A DNA stretch of 64,000 bases from CALNXN01 sp942490645 (GTDB taxonomy: Bacteria > Pseudomonadota > Alphaproteobacteria > Rhodobacterales > Rhodobacteraceae). Positions 43,553-52,743 of the stretch are shown here, piece by piece. The translations under genes and the position numbers were made by a program. The DNA lies in the NCBI GenBank assembly GCA_942490645.1, contig CALNXN010000011.1:310001-374000 (forward strand), given 5' to 3'. The notes beneath the pieces were generated by a model, which saw only the letters and a list, made by a program, of their open reading frames with translations, was not told where the DNA came from and did not search any database. Each line of letters starts with the position of its first letter. Within the stretch, counting starts at the first letter, position 1.

Positions 43553-45361
43553 ATGACACTGAACCCCACCGTCGCGCGCGTGACAGATCGCATCATCACC
43601 CGGAGCAAAGCCTCGCGGGATGATTACCTTGGGCGTATGGCCGCCGCCACGGCGCAGGGTCCTGCGCGCGGGCATCTGTCGTGCAGCGGGCAGGCCCATG
43701 CCTATGCGGCATCGGGCGCGGACAAGGACAGCTTGGCGCAATCCTCTGCGGGCAATCTCGGCATCGTGACTGCCTACAATGACATGCTCTCTGCGCACCA
43801 GCCGTTTGAGGGGTATCCCGCCTTGATCCGCACGGCTGTGCGCGAGGTTGGCGGCACTGCACAGGTGGCCGGTGGCGTGCCTGCGATGTGTGATGGGGTC
43901 ACGCAGGGCGAGGCGGGGATGGAGCTGTCGCTTTTTTCGCGCGACGTCATCGCTTTGGCCGCGTCGGTTGCGCTGAGCCATAACACCTTTGATGCGGCGG
44001 TTTTTCTGGGCGTGTGCGACAAGATCGTGCCGGGCCTTGTGATCGCAGCACAGGCCTTTGGGCATCTGCCTGCGGTCTTCATGCCTGCGGGACCGATGGA
44101 AAGTGGCCTTGCCAACGATGAAAAAGCCAAGGTGCGCCAGCAGTTCGCCGCCGGAGAAGTCGGGCGCGACGCATTGATGGCAGCCGAAATGGCGGCCTAT
44201 CACGGGCCGGGCACCTGCACCTTTTATGGCACCGCCAACACCAATCAGATGCTGATGGAATTCATGGGCCTGCACCTGCCGGGCGCCAGCTTTGTCACGC
44301 CCAACACGGACCTGCGCGCGGCGCTGACCGCCGAAGGCGCGCGGCGGGCACTGTCGCTCAGTGCGCTGGGCAACAGCTATACGCCTGTGTGCAGTATTCT
44401 TGACGAAAAGGCGTTCGTGAACGGGATCGTCGGGCTGAATGCCACCGGCGGGTCCACGAACCTTTTGATCCACCTGATCGCCATGGCACGCGCCGGGGGG
44501 ATCATCTTGGACTGGGAAGATTTCTCGGACCTGTCCGAAACCACCCCCCTGATGGCGCGGGTCTATCCCAACGGTCTGGCCGACGTGAACCATTTTCACG
44601 CGGCGGGTGGGCTGGGCTACATGATCGGCAATCTGCTGGAGGCGGGCCTTTTGCATCCCGACACGCACACCGTCGCGGGGCACGGGCTGCATCACTACAC
44701 CCAAGAGCCGCGCCTGAAGGACGGCAAACTCCATTGGGAACAGGGCAGCGGCTCCAGTCTGAACGACAAGATCCTGCGCCCCGCTTCGGACCCGTTCCAG
44801 CCGACGGGCGGTCTGTCGCGCCTGACCGGAACGCTGGGCACGGCGGTGATGAAAGTGTCTGCCGTGGCACCAGAGCACCGCGTCGTCGAGGCGCCGGTCC
44901 GTGTGTTTTCCGATCAGGACGACGTCAAAACCGCGTTCAAGGCGGGTGAACTGACGGGTGACGTGATCGTTGTGGTCCGTTTTCAGGGACCCAAGGCCAA
45001 CGGCATGCCCGAATTGCACAGTCTGACGCCGCTGTTGTCGATCCTTCAGGGCCGCGGGCAAAAGGTCGCTCTGGTCACGGATGGCCGCATGTCGGGCGCG
45101 TCAGGCAAGGTGCCAGCGGCGATCCATGTCTGCCCCGAAGCGGTCGATGCCGGCCCGATTGCCAAGCTGCGCGATGGCGACATCCTGCGTGTTGATGCGG
45201 TGACGGGTGCGCTCGATATCCTGACACCCGGCGTGCAGGACCGTGCGCCTGCACAAGTCGAGCCCGGCAAGAGCCAACATGGAACGGGGCGAGAGCTCTT
45301 TGCGATGTTCCGTCAAACAGTCGGTGCCGCAGACACCGGCGCAACCATTTTCGGAGGCTGA
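43553..45361 (+). CDS. edd: 6-Phosphogluconate dehydratase
   Basis: 602 residues of the IlvD/Edd family. NLGIVTAYNDMLSAHQPFEGYP, AGGVPAMCDGVTQGEAGMELSLFSRD, CDKIVPGL and FYGTANTNQMLMEFMGLHLPGASFV contain the iron-sulphur cysteines and active-site regions; VTDGRMSGASGKVPAAIHVCPEA is the family end motif. It converts 6-phosphogluconate to KDPG in the Entner-Doudoroff pathway. Length matches Edd, longer than IlvD, and eda follows by 3 bp. The start at 43553 has a CAGGAG site; the longer frame is rejected. Confidence 0.96.
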   Translation: MTLNPTVARVTDRIITRSKASRDDYLGRMAAATAQGPARGHLSCSGQAHAYAASGADKDSLAQSSAGNLGIVTAYNDMLSAHQPFEGYPALIRTAVREVGGTAQVAGGVPAMCDGVTQGEAGMELSLFSRDVIALAASVALSHNTFDAAVFLGVCDKIVPGLVIAAQAFGHLPAVFMPAGPMESGLANDEKAKVRQQFAAGEVGRDALMAAEMAAYHGPGTCTFYGTANTNQMLMEFMGLHLPGASFVTPNTDLRAALTAEGARRALSLSALGNSYTPVCSILDEKAFVNGIVGLNATGGSTNLLIHLIAMARAGGIILDWEDFSDLSETTPLMARVYPNGLADVNHFHAAGGLGYMIGNLLEAGLLHPDTHTVAGHGLHHYTQEPRLKDGKLHWEQGSGSSLNDKILRPASDPFQPTGGLSRLTGTLGTAVMKVSAVAPEHRVVEAPVRVFSDQDDVKTAFKAGELTGDVIVVVRFQGPKANGMPELHSLTPLLSILQGRGQKVALVTDGRMSGASGKVPAAIHVCPEAVDAGPIAKLRDGDILRVDAVTGALDILTPGVQDRAPAQVEPGKSQHGTGRELFAMFRQTVGAADTGATIFGG

Positions 45362-45364
45362 CCC

Positions 45365-46015
45365 ATGTCCCTTTCCCCCCAAGACGCTAGCCGCCGGACA
45401 CGTGACATCTGCGCCCTCGCGCCCATCGTGCCCGTTTTGGTGGTCGACGATGCCAGCACGGCCAAAGCCCTCGCGACAGCGTTGGTGGCCGGAGGGCTGC
45501 CCGCGCTTGAGGTGACGCTGCGCACGCCGCAGGCCCTCGACGCGATCCGGGCGATGGCCGCTGTGCCGGGGGGGTATGTCGGCGCGGGCACACTCGTCAC
45601 ACCGCAAGACGTGCGCGCAGCAAAAGAGGCCGGAGCCAGCTTTGGCGTCTCGCCCGGTGCCACGGATGAGTTGCTCGCTGCCTGCGAAGCCGAAGACCTG
45701 CCGTTGTTGCCCGGTGCGGCCACCGCCAGCGAGGCGATGCGCTTGTTGGCGCGCGGATACGATATGCTCAAGTTCTTCCCTGCCGAGGCGTCAGGCGGTG
45801 CTGCGGCGCTCAAGGCGATTGGCGCGCCTTTGCCACAGATCACCTTTTGCCCGACAGGTGGCATCAATGCGGCCAACGCTGAAACCTATCTGGCCCTGCC
45901 GAACGTGCTCTGCGCGGGCGGCAGCTGGATTGCGCCCAAAGAGCTGGTCAACGCCGGGCGATGGGATGACATTCAAAGCCTCGCGCAGGCGGCCTCCCGG
46001 CTTGGCGCGCCTTAA
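45365..46015 (+). CDS. eda: KDPG aldolase (2-dehydro-3-deoxy-6-phosphogluconate aldolase)
   Basis: 216 residues. LEVTLRTPQALDAI, GAGTLVTPQDVRAAKEAGA and MLKFFPAEASGG (Schiff-base lysine about K136) are the family motifs; FCPTGGINAANAE completes the barrel. It splits KDPG into pyruvate and glyceraldehyde 3-phosphate. It starts 3 bp after edd, so the two are translationally coupled and under one promoter, probably controlled at the operator at 43438. Confidence 0.95.
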   Translation: MSLSPQDASRRTRDICALAPIVPVLVVDDASTAKALATALVAGGLPALEVTLRTPQALDAIRAMAAVPGGYVGAGTLVTPQDVRAAKEAGASFGVSPGATDELLAACEAEDLPLLPGAATASEAMRLLARGYDMLKFFPAEASGGAAALKAIGAPLPQITFCPTGGINAANAETYLALPNVLCAGGSWIAPKELVNAGRWDDIQSLAQAASRLGAP

Positions 46016-46089
46016 CGCAAGGTTGCGCGGACCGAAAACCTGTTCGAGATTGCGCTGGCAGACCACCCAGTTGCGGATGTGACACAGCC

Positions 46090-46112
46090 GGCAAGCCGAT
46101 TTACGGCTTGCC
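46090..46112 (+). terminator. Hairpin after eda
   Basis: GGCAAGCCG (46090-46098) pairs perfectly with CGGCTTGCC (46104-46112) over a five-base loop. It sits in the gap between eda and the MFS gene. There is no T run after it, so termination would have to be weak or Rho-assisted; the call is moderate. Confidence 0.45.
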
Positions 46113-46130
46113 TGACCGCGTATTCAGCAT

Positions 46131-47357
46131 ATGCATGACCGCATGAAGTTGAGCGGTCCTTTTCTCTTTATTCTCGCCACGTTGATGATTGATGCCATTG
46201 GGGTCGGTATCGTCTTTCCGATCATGCCCGACCTGATGGATCGCGTCGGCGCGGACAGCACCGCAGAAGGCGCGCTCTGGGGCGGGATCATGATGTCGGC
46301 CTACGCGGCGGCGATGTTTGTGTTCGGCCCGGTCATTGGCAGCCTGTCAGACGCCTATGGGCGCAGGCCCATCCTGATCGCGGCGTTGGTCACGCTGACC
46401 ATTGATTATGTCATCATGGCCATGGCCGAAACCTACTGGCTGCTTTTGGTGGGCCGGGTGATCGCGGGTATGGCGGGGGCCACTTACATCACGGCAACGG
46501 CCTATATCTCGGACATTGCCAAACCCGAACAACGCGGTGCCGCCTTTGGCATGATCGGCGCGGCCTTTGGCATCGGATTCGTCCTTGGGCCCGCTCTTGG
46601 TGGCGTCGCATCGGGCTGGCATATCACGGCGCCTTTCTGGATCGCTGCGGCTTTGTCTGCCGTGAACGTGGCCTTTGGTCTCTTTATCCTGCCGGAATCG
46701 TTGAAACCGGAAAACCGGCGCCCCTTCGGCAAGCGCGACCTCAACCCCTTTGGCACCATCGCGCGGGCGTTCGCGATACCGGGTCTGGCGATCCCGCTGA
46801 TCTGCATTTTCGTGTTCGAATTCGCCAATATGGTCTATCCGACGCTTTGGGCCTTTTGGGGTCGCGAGGTGTTCGGCTGGGACGGCTTTACCATCGGGTT
46901 GACGCTGACGGCCTACGGGATACTAATCGCGGCTGTTCAGGCCGGGGTGCTTCCGCTCATGACCCGGCGGTTGGGAGATTTTCGCACCTTGATCTTCGCG
47001 ATGATCGCCGCCGTGATCGGGTTGGTCGGGTTTGGGTTTTCAGGTGCCGTCTGGGCGGTGGCGATCATTCTGCCCATCGCGTCTCTTGCGGATATGGCCC
47101 CGCCGCTATTGACCGCCTTTGCGGCCAATCGGGTGGGCGAAGATCAGCAAGGCCTTGTGCAGGGGGTGATCGCATCGCTGTCCTCTATTGCGGCGGTGGC
47201 AGCGCCGCTGATTTTGACGGGCGTATTCGAAAGCTTTGTCGACGCAGACGGCCTCTATTTCCCCGGCGCGCCGTTTCTTCTGGCCGCTGTTCTGGTCGTC
47301 GCGATTTCGCCGCTGGTTCTGCGTCTGCGGTCGCATGGTTCCAACATGGGGGACTGA
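46131..47357 (+). CDS. MFS transporter, TetA-like drug exporter
   Basis: 408 residues and about twelve membrane helices. The N-terminus FILATLMIDAIGVGIVFPIMPDLM and the loop GSLSDAYGRRPILIAALVTL (motif A between helices 2 and 3) match the TetA/Bcr branch of drug:H+ antiporters. GPALGGVASGWHITAPFWIAAALSAVNV is motif C-like in helix 5, diagnostic of exporters. The start could be M1 or the MKLSG four codons later. The drug is unknown; TetA proteins of alphaproteobacteria often have no proven role. No resistance neighbour is present. Confidence 0.88.
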   Translation: MHDRMKLSGPFLFILATLMIDAIGVGIVFPIMPDLMDRVGADSTAEGALWGGIMMSAYAAAMFVFGPVIGSLSDAYGRRPILIAALVTLTIDYVIMAMAETYWLLLVGRVIAGMAGATYITATAYISDIAKPEQRGAAFGMIGAAFGIGFVLGPALGGVASGWHITAPFWIAAALSAVNVAFGLFILPESLKPENRRPFGKRDLNPFGTIARAFAIPGLAIPLICIFVFEFANMVYPTLWAFWGREVFGWDGFTIGLTLTAYGILIAAVQAGVLPLMTRRLGDFRTLIFAMIAAVIGLVGFGFSGAVWAVAIILPIASLADMAPPLLTAFAANRVGEDQQGLVQGVIASLSSIAAVAAPLILTGVFESFVDADGLYFPGAPFLLAAVLVVAISPLVLRLRSHGSNMGD

Positions 47358-47478
47358 CGCGGCCACCAGTCAGGCCCGGCCCCACGGTTCAAGATGCGCC
47401 CACGCGTCCCACTTCAAAAACACGGATGACGCCGCCACTTCCAGCCTCTAGGCTGTGCTGAAATCAAGGAGCCTGCCC

Positions 47479-47892
47479 ATGTTGATCGCCGCCGTTATCC
47501 TCAATTGCCTCGCGGCGGTTCTGCTGATTGTTTCAGCGATGAAATACGGACGCGGCCCTGTCCCACTGACCTATCATGCCGAGATGCTGGAAAAGGAGGG
47601 CACAACCCTCACGCCTTACCAGACGCTGATTCTGCGCGCGCTTTATCGGGCGCTGGCAGGCGGGATGCTGGCCGTGGCGATCCTGATCATCGCATTGGCG
47701 CTGGGCCCGGTGATGGCGGATGAGTTATGGGCGCAGGTGGCGCTCGCGCTGGCGGGCGGCGCGTTTGCCGCATCCGGGATCATCACCCCGCGCGCGGTCG
47801 AAGAGGCCACAGGCGTGCAAACACCGTGGCGACTGTCGTCCCTCTTGGGCGCTGCGATGGGCGTGGCCTTTGTTTTGGCGCTCTTGGGGTAG
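47479..47892 (+). CDS. Small four-helix membrane protein of unknown function
   Basis: 137 residues with four hydrophobic segments (about 3-18, 53-76, 82-100, 117-136). The soluble loop after helix 1 (KYGRGPVPLTYHAEMLEKEG) looks like a structured element found in small membrane proteins of this group. The ATG at 47479 follows AAGGAG; the upstream eight codons lack one. I do not recognise a named domain. Confidence 0.65.
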   Translation: MLIAAVILNCLAAVLLIVSAMKYGRGPVPLTYHAEMLEKEGTTLTPYQTLILRALYRALAGGMLAVAILIIALALGPVMADELWAQVALALAGGAFAASGIITPRAVEEATGVQTPWRLSSLLGAAMGVAFVLALLG

Positions 47893-47953
47893 GCCATCGC
47901 GGGCTCGCGCAAAAGTAGGGTGCATTCAAGCGCCCCGCAGCTAGAGTGGGTCC

Positions 47954-48679
47954 ATGATCTGCCGCGTCCTGACCCTCGCCTTCAGCCTCATGGCCACATC
48001 ACCGCGCGCGTGTGAATTGGCGTTGGTGCTGGCGGTCGATGTCAGCGGGTCCGTGGATCAACGCGAATTTGGTATTCAGATGCAAGGGCTTGCGACCGCG
48101 CTGCGCGACGGGATCGTGGTGGATGCGCTGATTGAACAAGAGGCGATGATCACGCTCATCCAATGGACCGGTTCCTCGCGGCAGCGCCAGACCATCCCTT
48201 GGACGCAAATCAGAACAGACACGGATGTGGCGGCACTGGCCGACGCGGTCGATGCCAACCGGCGCGTCTGGCGCAATTACTCGACCGCCATCGGCGAGGC
48301 GCTCGACATTGCCACCGACAGCTTTGCCCAAGTGCCCCAGTGCCGGCGCAAGGTGATCGACGTATCGGGCGATGGCGTCTCCAACGAAGGCATCGAACCA
48401 CGCGAGTTGCACGGCCAATTGCGTCTTGCAGGCATTACCGTGAACGCCCTAGCGATCGAGACCGATCAGACTGACCTGACAGCCTATTTCTACGAAAATC
48501 TCATTGTGGGTGAGGGCGCTTTTGTGATCACGGCCAACGGGTTCGAAGATTACCCCGAGCAGATCCGTCGCAAACTTCAGCGCGAGACCACCCGCCAACT
48601 CAGCCGCATGCCGATACCAGCGCCGCTCAACCATAACGGCCTGCGCCATACAAATGCACCGGGTCGAATTGCCGAATGA
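47954..48679 (+). CDS. DUF1194 protein (secreted von Willebrand A-like)
   Basis: 241 residues. A short signal peptide (cleavage near SPRA) is followed by the metal-ion-dependent adhesion site LVLAVDVSGSVDQREFGIQ (D29-x-S31-x-S33). VIDVSGDGVSNEG is the later MIDAS element and NALAIETDQTDLTAYF follows the VWA pattern. DUF1194 proteins are typical of Rhodobacterales and their partner is unknown; binding of a ligand through the metal site is expected. A short plus-strand gap of 61 bp separates it from the membrane protein upstream, so co-transcription is possible. Confidence 0.8.
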   Translation: MICRVLTLAFSLMATSPRACELALVLAVDVSGSVDQREFGIQMQGLATALRDGIVVDALIEQEAMITLIQWTGSSRQRQTIPWTQIRTDTDVAALADAVDANRRVWRNYSTAIGEALDIATDSFAQVPQCRRKVIDVSGDGVSNEGIEPRELHGQLRLAGITVNALAIETDQTDLTAYFYENLIVGEGAFVITANGFEDYPEQIRRKLQRETTRQLSRMPIPAPLNHNGLRHTNAPGRIAE

Positions 48680-48720
48680 TAACAGCGCATTTGGCTGTTC
48701 AAGACAATTGGTGCGTATTT

Positions 48721-48753
48721 CGTGATCACGCAGGTTTTTTATGTGATCACATA
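48721..48753 (+). promoter_or_regulatory. Two helically phased GTGATCAC palindromes upstream of sdhC
   Basis: CGTGATCACG at 48721-48730 and the 14-bp perfect palindrome TATGTGATCACATA at 48740-48753 share the core GTGATCAC, with core starts 21 bp apart (two helical turns). They lie 113-145 bp before the sdhC start, where a dimeric regulator could bind co-operatively. Palindromes of this shape are typical of GntR- or CRP-like sites; the regulator is unknown. Confidence 0.5.
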
Positions 48754-48865
48754 CGGTAAAAATATCTAAGGTTGCGCCAATTAACCGCGCCCGTCGCGCA
48801 TCCCGCCGCGTGACATGTGCGTCAGTTCCTATAAAAAGAAGTCAGGGAACCAAAAGGAATCTACC

Positions 48866-49249
48866 ATGGCCGATGTGAATCGGGGCAACCGCCCTTTGTC
48901 GCCACACCTGACGATTTACCGCCCACAGCTGACCTCCATGACCTCCATTCTGACGCGGATCACCGGCAATGCCTTGTTGATCTCCGGGCTGCTGGTCGTG
49001 TGGTGGTTTCTGGCAGCGGCAAGCTCGCCGGAGTATTTCGCCGTCGCGGATGGCGTGCTGACCAGTTGGTTTGGCAAGCTCGTGATGCTCTTTTCCATCT
49101 GGGGGCTGTGGTATCACACGCTGGCCGGTGTGCGGCACCTGATCTGGGATCAGGGCGTGGCGCTCGATATCCCCACGGCGGAAAAGCTTGGGTGGGCCGT
49201 TATCGGTGGATCGGTTCTGCTGACCCTGATCACACTCATTATCGTTTAA
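48866..49249 (+). CDS. sdhC: Succinate dehydrogenase cytochrome b556 subunit
   Basis: 127 residues, three membrane helices. NRPLSPHLTIYRPQLTSMTSILTRITG is the family signature and the heme ligand is H84 in WGLWYHTLAGVRHLIWD. It anchors the complex II catalytic subunits and binds quinone and heme b. The start at 48866 matches family N-termini and has an AAAGGAA site. First gene of the sdh cluster. Confidence 0.94.
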   Translation: MADVNRGNRPLSPHLTIYRPQLTSMTSILTRITGNALLISGLLVVWWFLAAASSPEYFAVADGVLTSWFGKLVMLFSIWGLWYHTLAGVRHLIWDQGVALDIPTAEKLGWAVIGGSVLLTLITLIIV

Positions 49250-49259
49250 GGGGCTGACA

Positions 49260-49631
49260 ATGGCATATTTGACAGATCGCAAGCGCGCCACGGGCCTTGG
49301 TTCCGCGAAGTCCGGCACGGCGCACCACTGGTCGATGACGCTCAGCGCGGCGGCCTTGCTGTTCCTGATCCCGTGTTTCGTCTTTACCTTCGGCCCGATG
49401 CTGGGCGAAAGCCACGAGACGGTGACCGCCTATTTCGCGCGCCCCTTCCCGGCGATTGTGGCCGCTTTGACCTTCGTGGTCGGCTTTCATCACTTTCGCG
49501 GCGGTGTCCAAATCCTGATCGAGGACTACGTTCATGGATTGGCACAGAAAATCGCGATCATCGCGATGACATGTATTTCTTACGCGGGCATGGCGGTTGG
49601 GCTTTATGCCGTTATCCGCCTCGCGCTTTGA
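49260..49631 (+). CDS. sdhD: Succinate dehydrogenase hydrophobic membrane anchor subunit
   Basis: 123 residues with three membrane helices. The N-terminus DRKRATGLGSAKSGTAHHW and the loop HHFRGGVQILIEDYVHGLAQK match SdhD of alphaproteobacteria. It is 10 bp downstream of sdhC and forms the membrane anchor with it. Its stop is 18 bp before sdhA. Confidence 0.92.
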   Translation: MAYLTDRKRATGLGSAKSGTAHHWSMTLSAAALLFLIPCFVFTFGPMLGESHETVTAYFARPFPAIVAALTFVVGFHHFRGGVQILIEDYVHGLAQKIAIIAMTCISYAGMAVGLYAVIRLAL

Positions 49632-49649
49632 CCCAAAGGGACCTGACCG

Positions 49650-51457
49650 ATGGCAGCATATGAATATGAAACCCACGAATATGACGTGGTTGTTGTTGGC
49701 GCCGGTGGCGCCGGCCTAAGGGCCACGCTCGGCATGGCCGAACAGGGGCTGCGCACCGCGTGTATCTCCAAGGTGTTCCCGACCCGCTCGCACACCGTGG
49801 CCGCTCAGGGCGGTATCGCGGCAAGCCTTGCGAACATGGGGCCCGACAACTGGCAGTGGCACATGTATGACACCGTCAAGGGCTCCGACTGGCTGGGCGA
49901 TACGGATGCGATGGAATACCTCGCCCGCGAAGCGCCCAAGGCGGTTTATGAGCTGGAACACTACGGCGTGCCGTTTTCAGCCGCACCGAAGAGGGCAAGA
50001 TCTACCAGCGCCCCTTTGGCGGCCACACCACCGAATTCGGTGAAGGCCCCGCCGTGCAGCGCACCTGCGCCGCCGCCGACCGCACCGGCCACGCGATCCT
50101 GCACACGCTTTATGGTCAATCGCTCAAGCAAAAAGCGGAATTCTACATCGAATATTTCGCCATTGACCTGATCATGTCCGATGATGGCGTCTGTCAGGGC
50201 GTGCTCTGCTGGAAGCTGGACGACGGAACATTGCACCTCTTTGCGGCCAAGATGGTCGTGCTGGCCACGGGCGGCTATGGCCGCGCCTATTTCTCGGCCA
50301 CCTCCGCACACACGTGCACCGGCGACGGTGGCGGGATGACCGCACGGGCAGGACTGCCGCTGCAGGATATGGAATTCGTGCAATTCCACCCCACCGGCAT
50401 CTACGGTGCGGGCTGTCTGATCACCGAAGGCGCGCGCGGCGAGGGCGGATACCTCACCAACTCCGAAGGCGAGCGGTTCATGGAACGCTACGCGCCGCAA
50501 TACAAAGACCTCGCACCGCGCGATTACGTGTCGCGCTGCATGACAATGGAAATCCGCGAAGGCCGTGGCGTGGGCAAGGATGGCGATCACATCCACCTCA
50601 ACCTCAACCACCTGCCGCCCGAAACGCTGAAACTGCGCCTGCCGGGCATCTCGGAAAGCGCGCGCGTGTTTGCGGGTGTGAACCTCAACAAGGAACCCAT
50701 CCCGGTGCTGCCGACGGTGCACTACAACATGGGTGGCATCCCCACGAACTACTGGGGCGAAGTGCTGGCCCCCTCCAAGGACGACCCCGACCGCGTGTCG
50801 CCCGGCCTGATGGCCGTGGGCGAGGCGGGGTGCGCATCGGTACATGGTGCCAACCGTCTGGGCTCCAACTCGCTGATCGATCTGGTGGTCTTTGGCCGCG
50901 CTGCCGCCATTCGCGCGGGCAAGATCGTGAACCCAGACAGTGCTGTGCCCACACCATCGGCCAAATCGGTGCAGGCGGCCCTCGACCGGTTTGACAACAC
51001 ACGCTACGCCAAGGGCCACACGCCCACCGCCGAACTGCGGCTGGAAATGCAGCAGACCATGCAAAAAGACGCCGCCGTCTTCCGCGCCAATGACACGCTG
51101 GCGGCCGGCAAAACCCGCATGGACGAAGTGGCGGGCAAGTGGTCCGACATCGGCGTCACGGATCGGTCCCTTGTGTGGAACTCGGACCTGATGGAAACGC
51201 TGGAACTGGCCAACCTCATCCCCAACGCGGTCGCGACGATCACTGCCGCCGAGGCGCGCAAGGAAAGCCGTGGCGCCCATGCGCACGAAGATTTCCCCGA
51301 GCGTGACGACGAGAACTGGCGCAAGCACTCGCTGATCTGGTTCAAGGGCAACAAGGCGTCGCTGGGCTATCGCGGTGTCCATATGAACCCGCTGACCAGC
51401 CACAACGACGGTGGGATCGACCCCAAGAAAATCGCCCCCAAGCAAAGGACGTTTTAA
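49650..51457 (+). pseudogene. sdhA: Succinate dehydrogenase flavoprotein subunit, with one frameshift
   Basis: Near-perfect SdhA sequence in two frames. The first (from 49650) gives VVVGAGGAGLRATLGMAEQGLRTACISKVFPTRSHTVAAQGGIAASLANM (FAD-binding and covalent flavin site SHTVAAQGG) to EHYGVPFS; at about 49977 it should continue RTEEGKIYQRPFGGHTTEFGEGP but a run TTTTC carries about two extra bases, after which the second frame is intact to the stop at 51457 (GGFLTN-like YLTNSEGERFMERYAPQYKDLAPRDYVSR, KEPIPVLPTVHYNMGG, VHGANRLGSNSL). Oxidises succinate to fumarate. The protein is conserved on both sides, so I favour a sequencing error. Confidence 0.85.
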
Positions 51458-52020
51458 TGAAGTTTGGAATTCTGACCGCTGCTGCGGTGTGTCTTGGGTT
51501 CGCGGGTGCTGCCAGCGCCGAAAGCACGCAATTCATCGTCGACACCTGCATCAAGGAAACCCGCGCGCCGGGTGCCTACAGCATCTCTGTGTCGAATGAT
51601 TTGCCGCAGGTTGCAGCGGGCGAAGGGGCCAGTGCGGCCGGTGCGCGTAACGTCAATGACTGCCTCACTGACAAATACGCCGTGCAATATGGCTGGGGAC
51701 AGGGCGCCCCGACTGTGGGCACCGTTCCGCTGACCGGCACGGCACTCGAGGCCGAATGCAAACGCATCCGCAATCGCCGCATCGGGTCTTCGGTGGCCTT
51801 TGCGACTGGCTTTGCGCTCGGCGTTGGTGACTCGTTGCGCACCGGTGCCGCAATTGGCGGGCTGATTGGCATCGGCATCACGACGAACCGCGAAACCAGA
51901 ACCTACAAAGAGTGCATCGCAAGTTCGGGCACAGCTGCGGGCAATCGTGCGCGCCTGTCGTCGGCTTGCACACAAGGTGGCCCGATGGTTGCGGGGAATG
52001 GATATTGCGTCAGACGCTGA
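51457..52020 (+). CDS. Secreted protein of unknown function inside the sdh cluster
   Basis: 187 residues with a clear signal peptide (cleavage after ASA, about residue 21). It contains six cysteines (DTCIKE, VNDCLTDKYAV, EAECKRIR, KECIAS, SACTQ, YCVRR), which could pair in the periplasm, and a glycine-rich hydrophobic stretch GAAIGGLIGIGI (residues 128-140). It begins at the last base of the sdhA stop and is therefore coupled to it. I recognise no domain. Genes of this kind sit between sdhA and sdhB in some Rhodobacterales, but no function is proposed. Confidence 0.75.
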   Translation: MKFGILTAAAVCLGFAGAASAESTQFIVDTCIKETRAPGAYSISVSNDLPQVAAGEGASAAGARNVNDCLTDKYAVQYGWGQGAPTVGTVPLTGTALEAECKRIRNRRIGSSVAFATGFALGVGDSLRTGAAIGGLIGIGITTNRETRTYKECIASSGTAAGNRARLSSACTQGGPMVAGNGYCVRR

Positions 52021-52047
52021 TCACAACCGGTCGTGAGGCCTGAGCCG

Positions 52048-52743
52048 ATGTTGCAAGACGTGCGCCGCAGCCTCCGCTCCGAAGGGATGGACGTCCAGCC
52101 CATCAAAACCCGTGCGCCCTATTTCAAGGGCTACGGGTTTGATCCGGATGTTGTGATTGATGTGGGCGTGCATGATGGCACGCGCTGGCTCTACCGGAGC
52201 TTTCCGCAGGCGCAATTCGTGTTGATTGATCCGCGCGATGCCTGCGCCGATGCGGTGCGGGCCACCGGGCACCTGGCGGAGTTCCAGTTCCACGCGGTCG
52301 CTTTGGGCGCCGAAGCCGGAGAGGCCACGCTGACCATCCCGACGACCCGCAAGGGCGAAGACGGTGCCATGGCCAGCCTTTTGCCGCGCACGGACCCTCT
52401 GGCGGACAAGTTCACCGCCACGCAAACCATGACAGTCCCTGTGCAGCGTCTTGATGATGTTGCCGGACAGTACGCGGGCCGCGTCGGTCTCAAGGTTGAT
52501 ACCGAAGGGTTCGAGTTGCAGGTGCTTCAGGGCGGGCTGGAAACGCTGAGCCGCTGTGATTTCGTCATTCTCGAACTGTCGGTCACGCCGCGCTTTGACG
52601 GGGTCGCACCGCCGTCGGCGTGCATTGCGCTCTTGGCGGATGCGGGGCTGGAACTGCGCGATGTGCTGCACGTGGCCTCTGGCCCCGGGAAACGCGCGCG
52701 GCCACGCTATGTGGACGCTCTATTTACAAGGTGGGACGCATGA
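52048..52743 (+). CDS. FkbM-family methyltransferase
   Basis: 231 residues. FDPDVVIDVGVHDGTRWLYRSFPQAQFVLIDPRD is the SAM-binding N-terminal part (motif I VIDVGVHDGT) and GLKVDTEGFELQVLQGGLETLSRCDFVILELSV is the FkbM signature. Such enzymes methylate sugar hydroxyls of surface glycans or natural products. I chose the ATG at 52048; a GTG five codons earlier is possible. It overlaps the downstream lipoprotein gene (ATGA). Its presence between sdhA and sdhB has no clear metabolic reason. Confidence 0.85.
   Translation: MLQDVRRSLRSEGMDVQPIKTRAPYFKGYGFDPDVVIDVGVHDGTRWLYRSFPQAQFVLIDPRDACADAVRATGHLAEFQFHAVALGAEAGEATLTIPTTRKGEDGAMASLLPRTDPLADKFTATQTMTVPVQRLDDVAGQYAGRVGLKVDTEGFELQVLQGGLETLSRCDFVILELSVTPRFDGVAPPSACIALLADAGLELRDVLHVASGPGKRARPRYVDALFTRWDA

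Noticed and set aside
43532..45061. 509-codon minus frame opposite edd
   Set aside because: Edd is unambiguous on the plus strand; the antisense frame is a third-position GC effect.
49961..51445. 494-codon minus frame opposite sdhA
   Set aside because: sdhA motifs are unmistakable on the plus strand; the antisense translation is histidine/valine-rich without domains.
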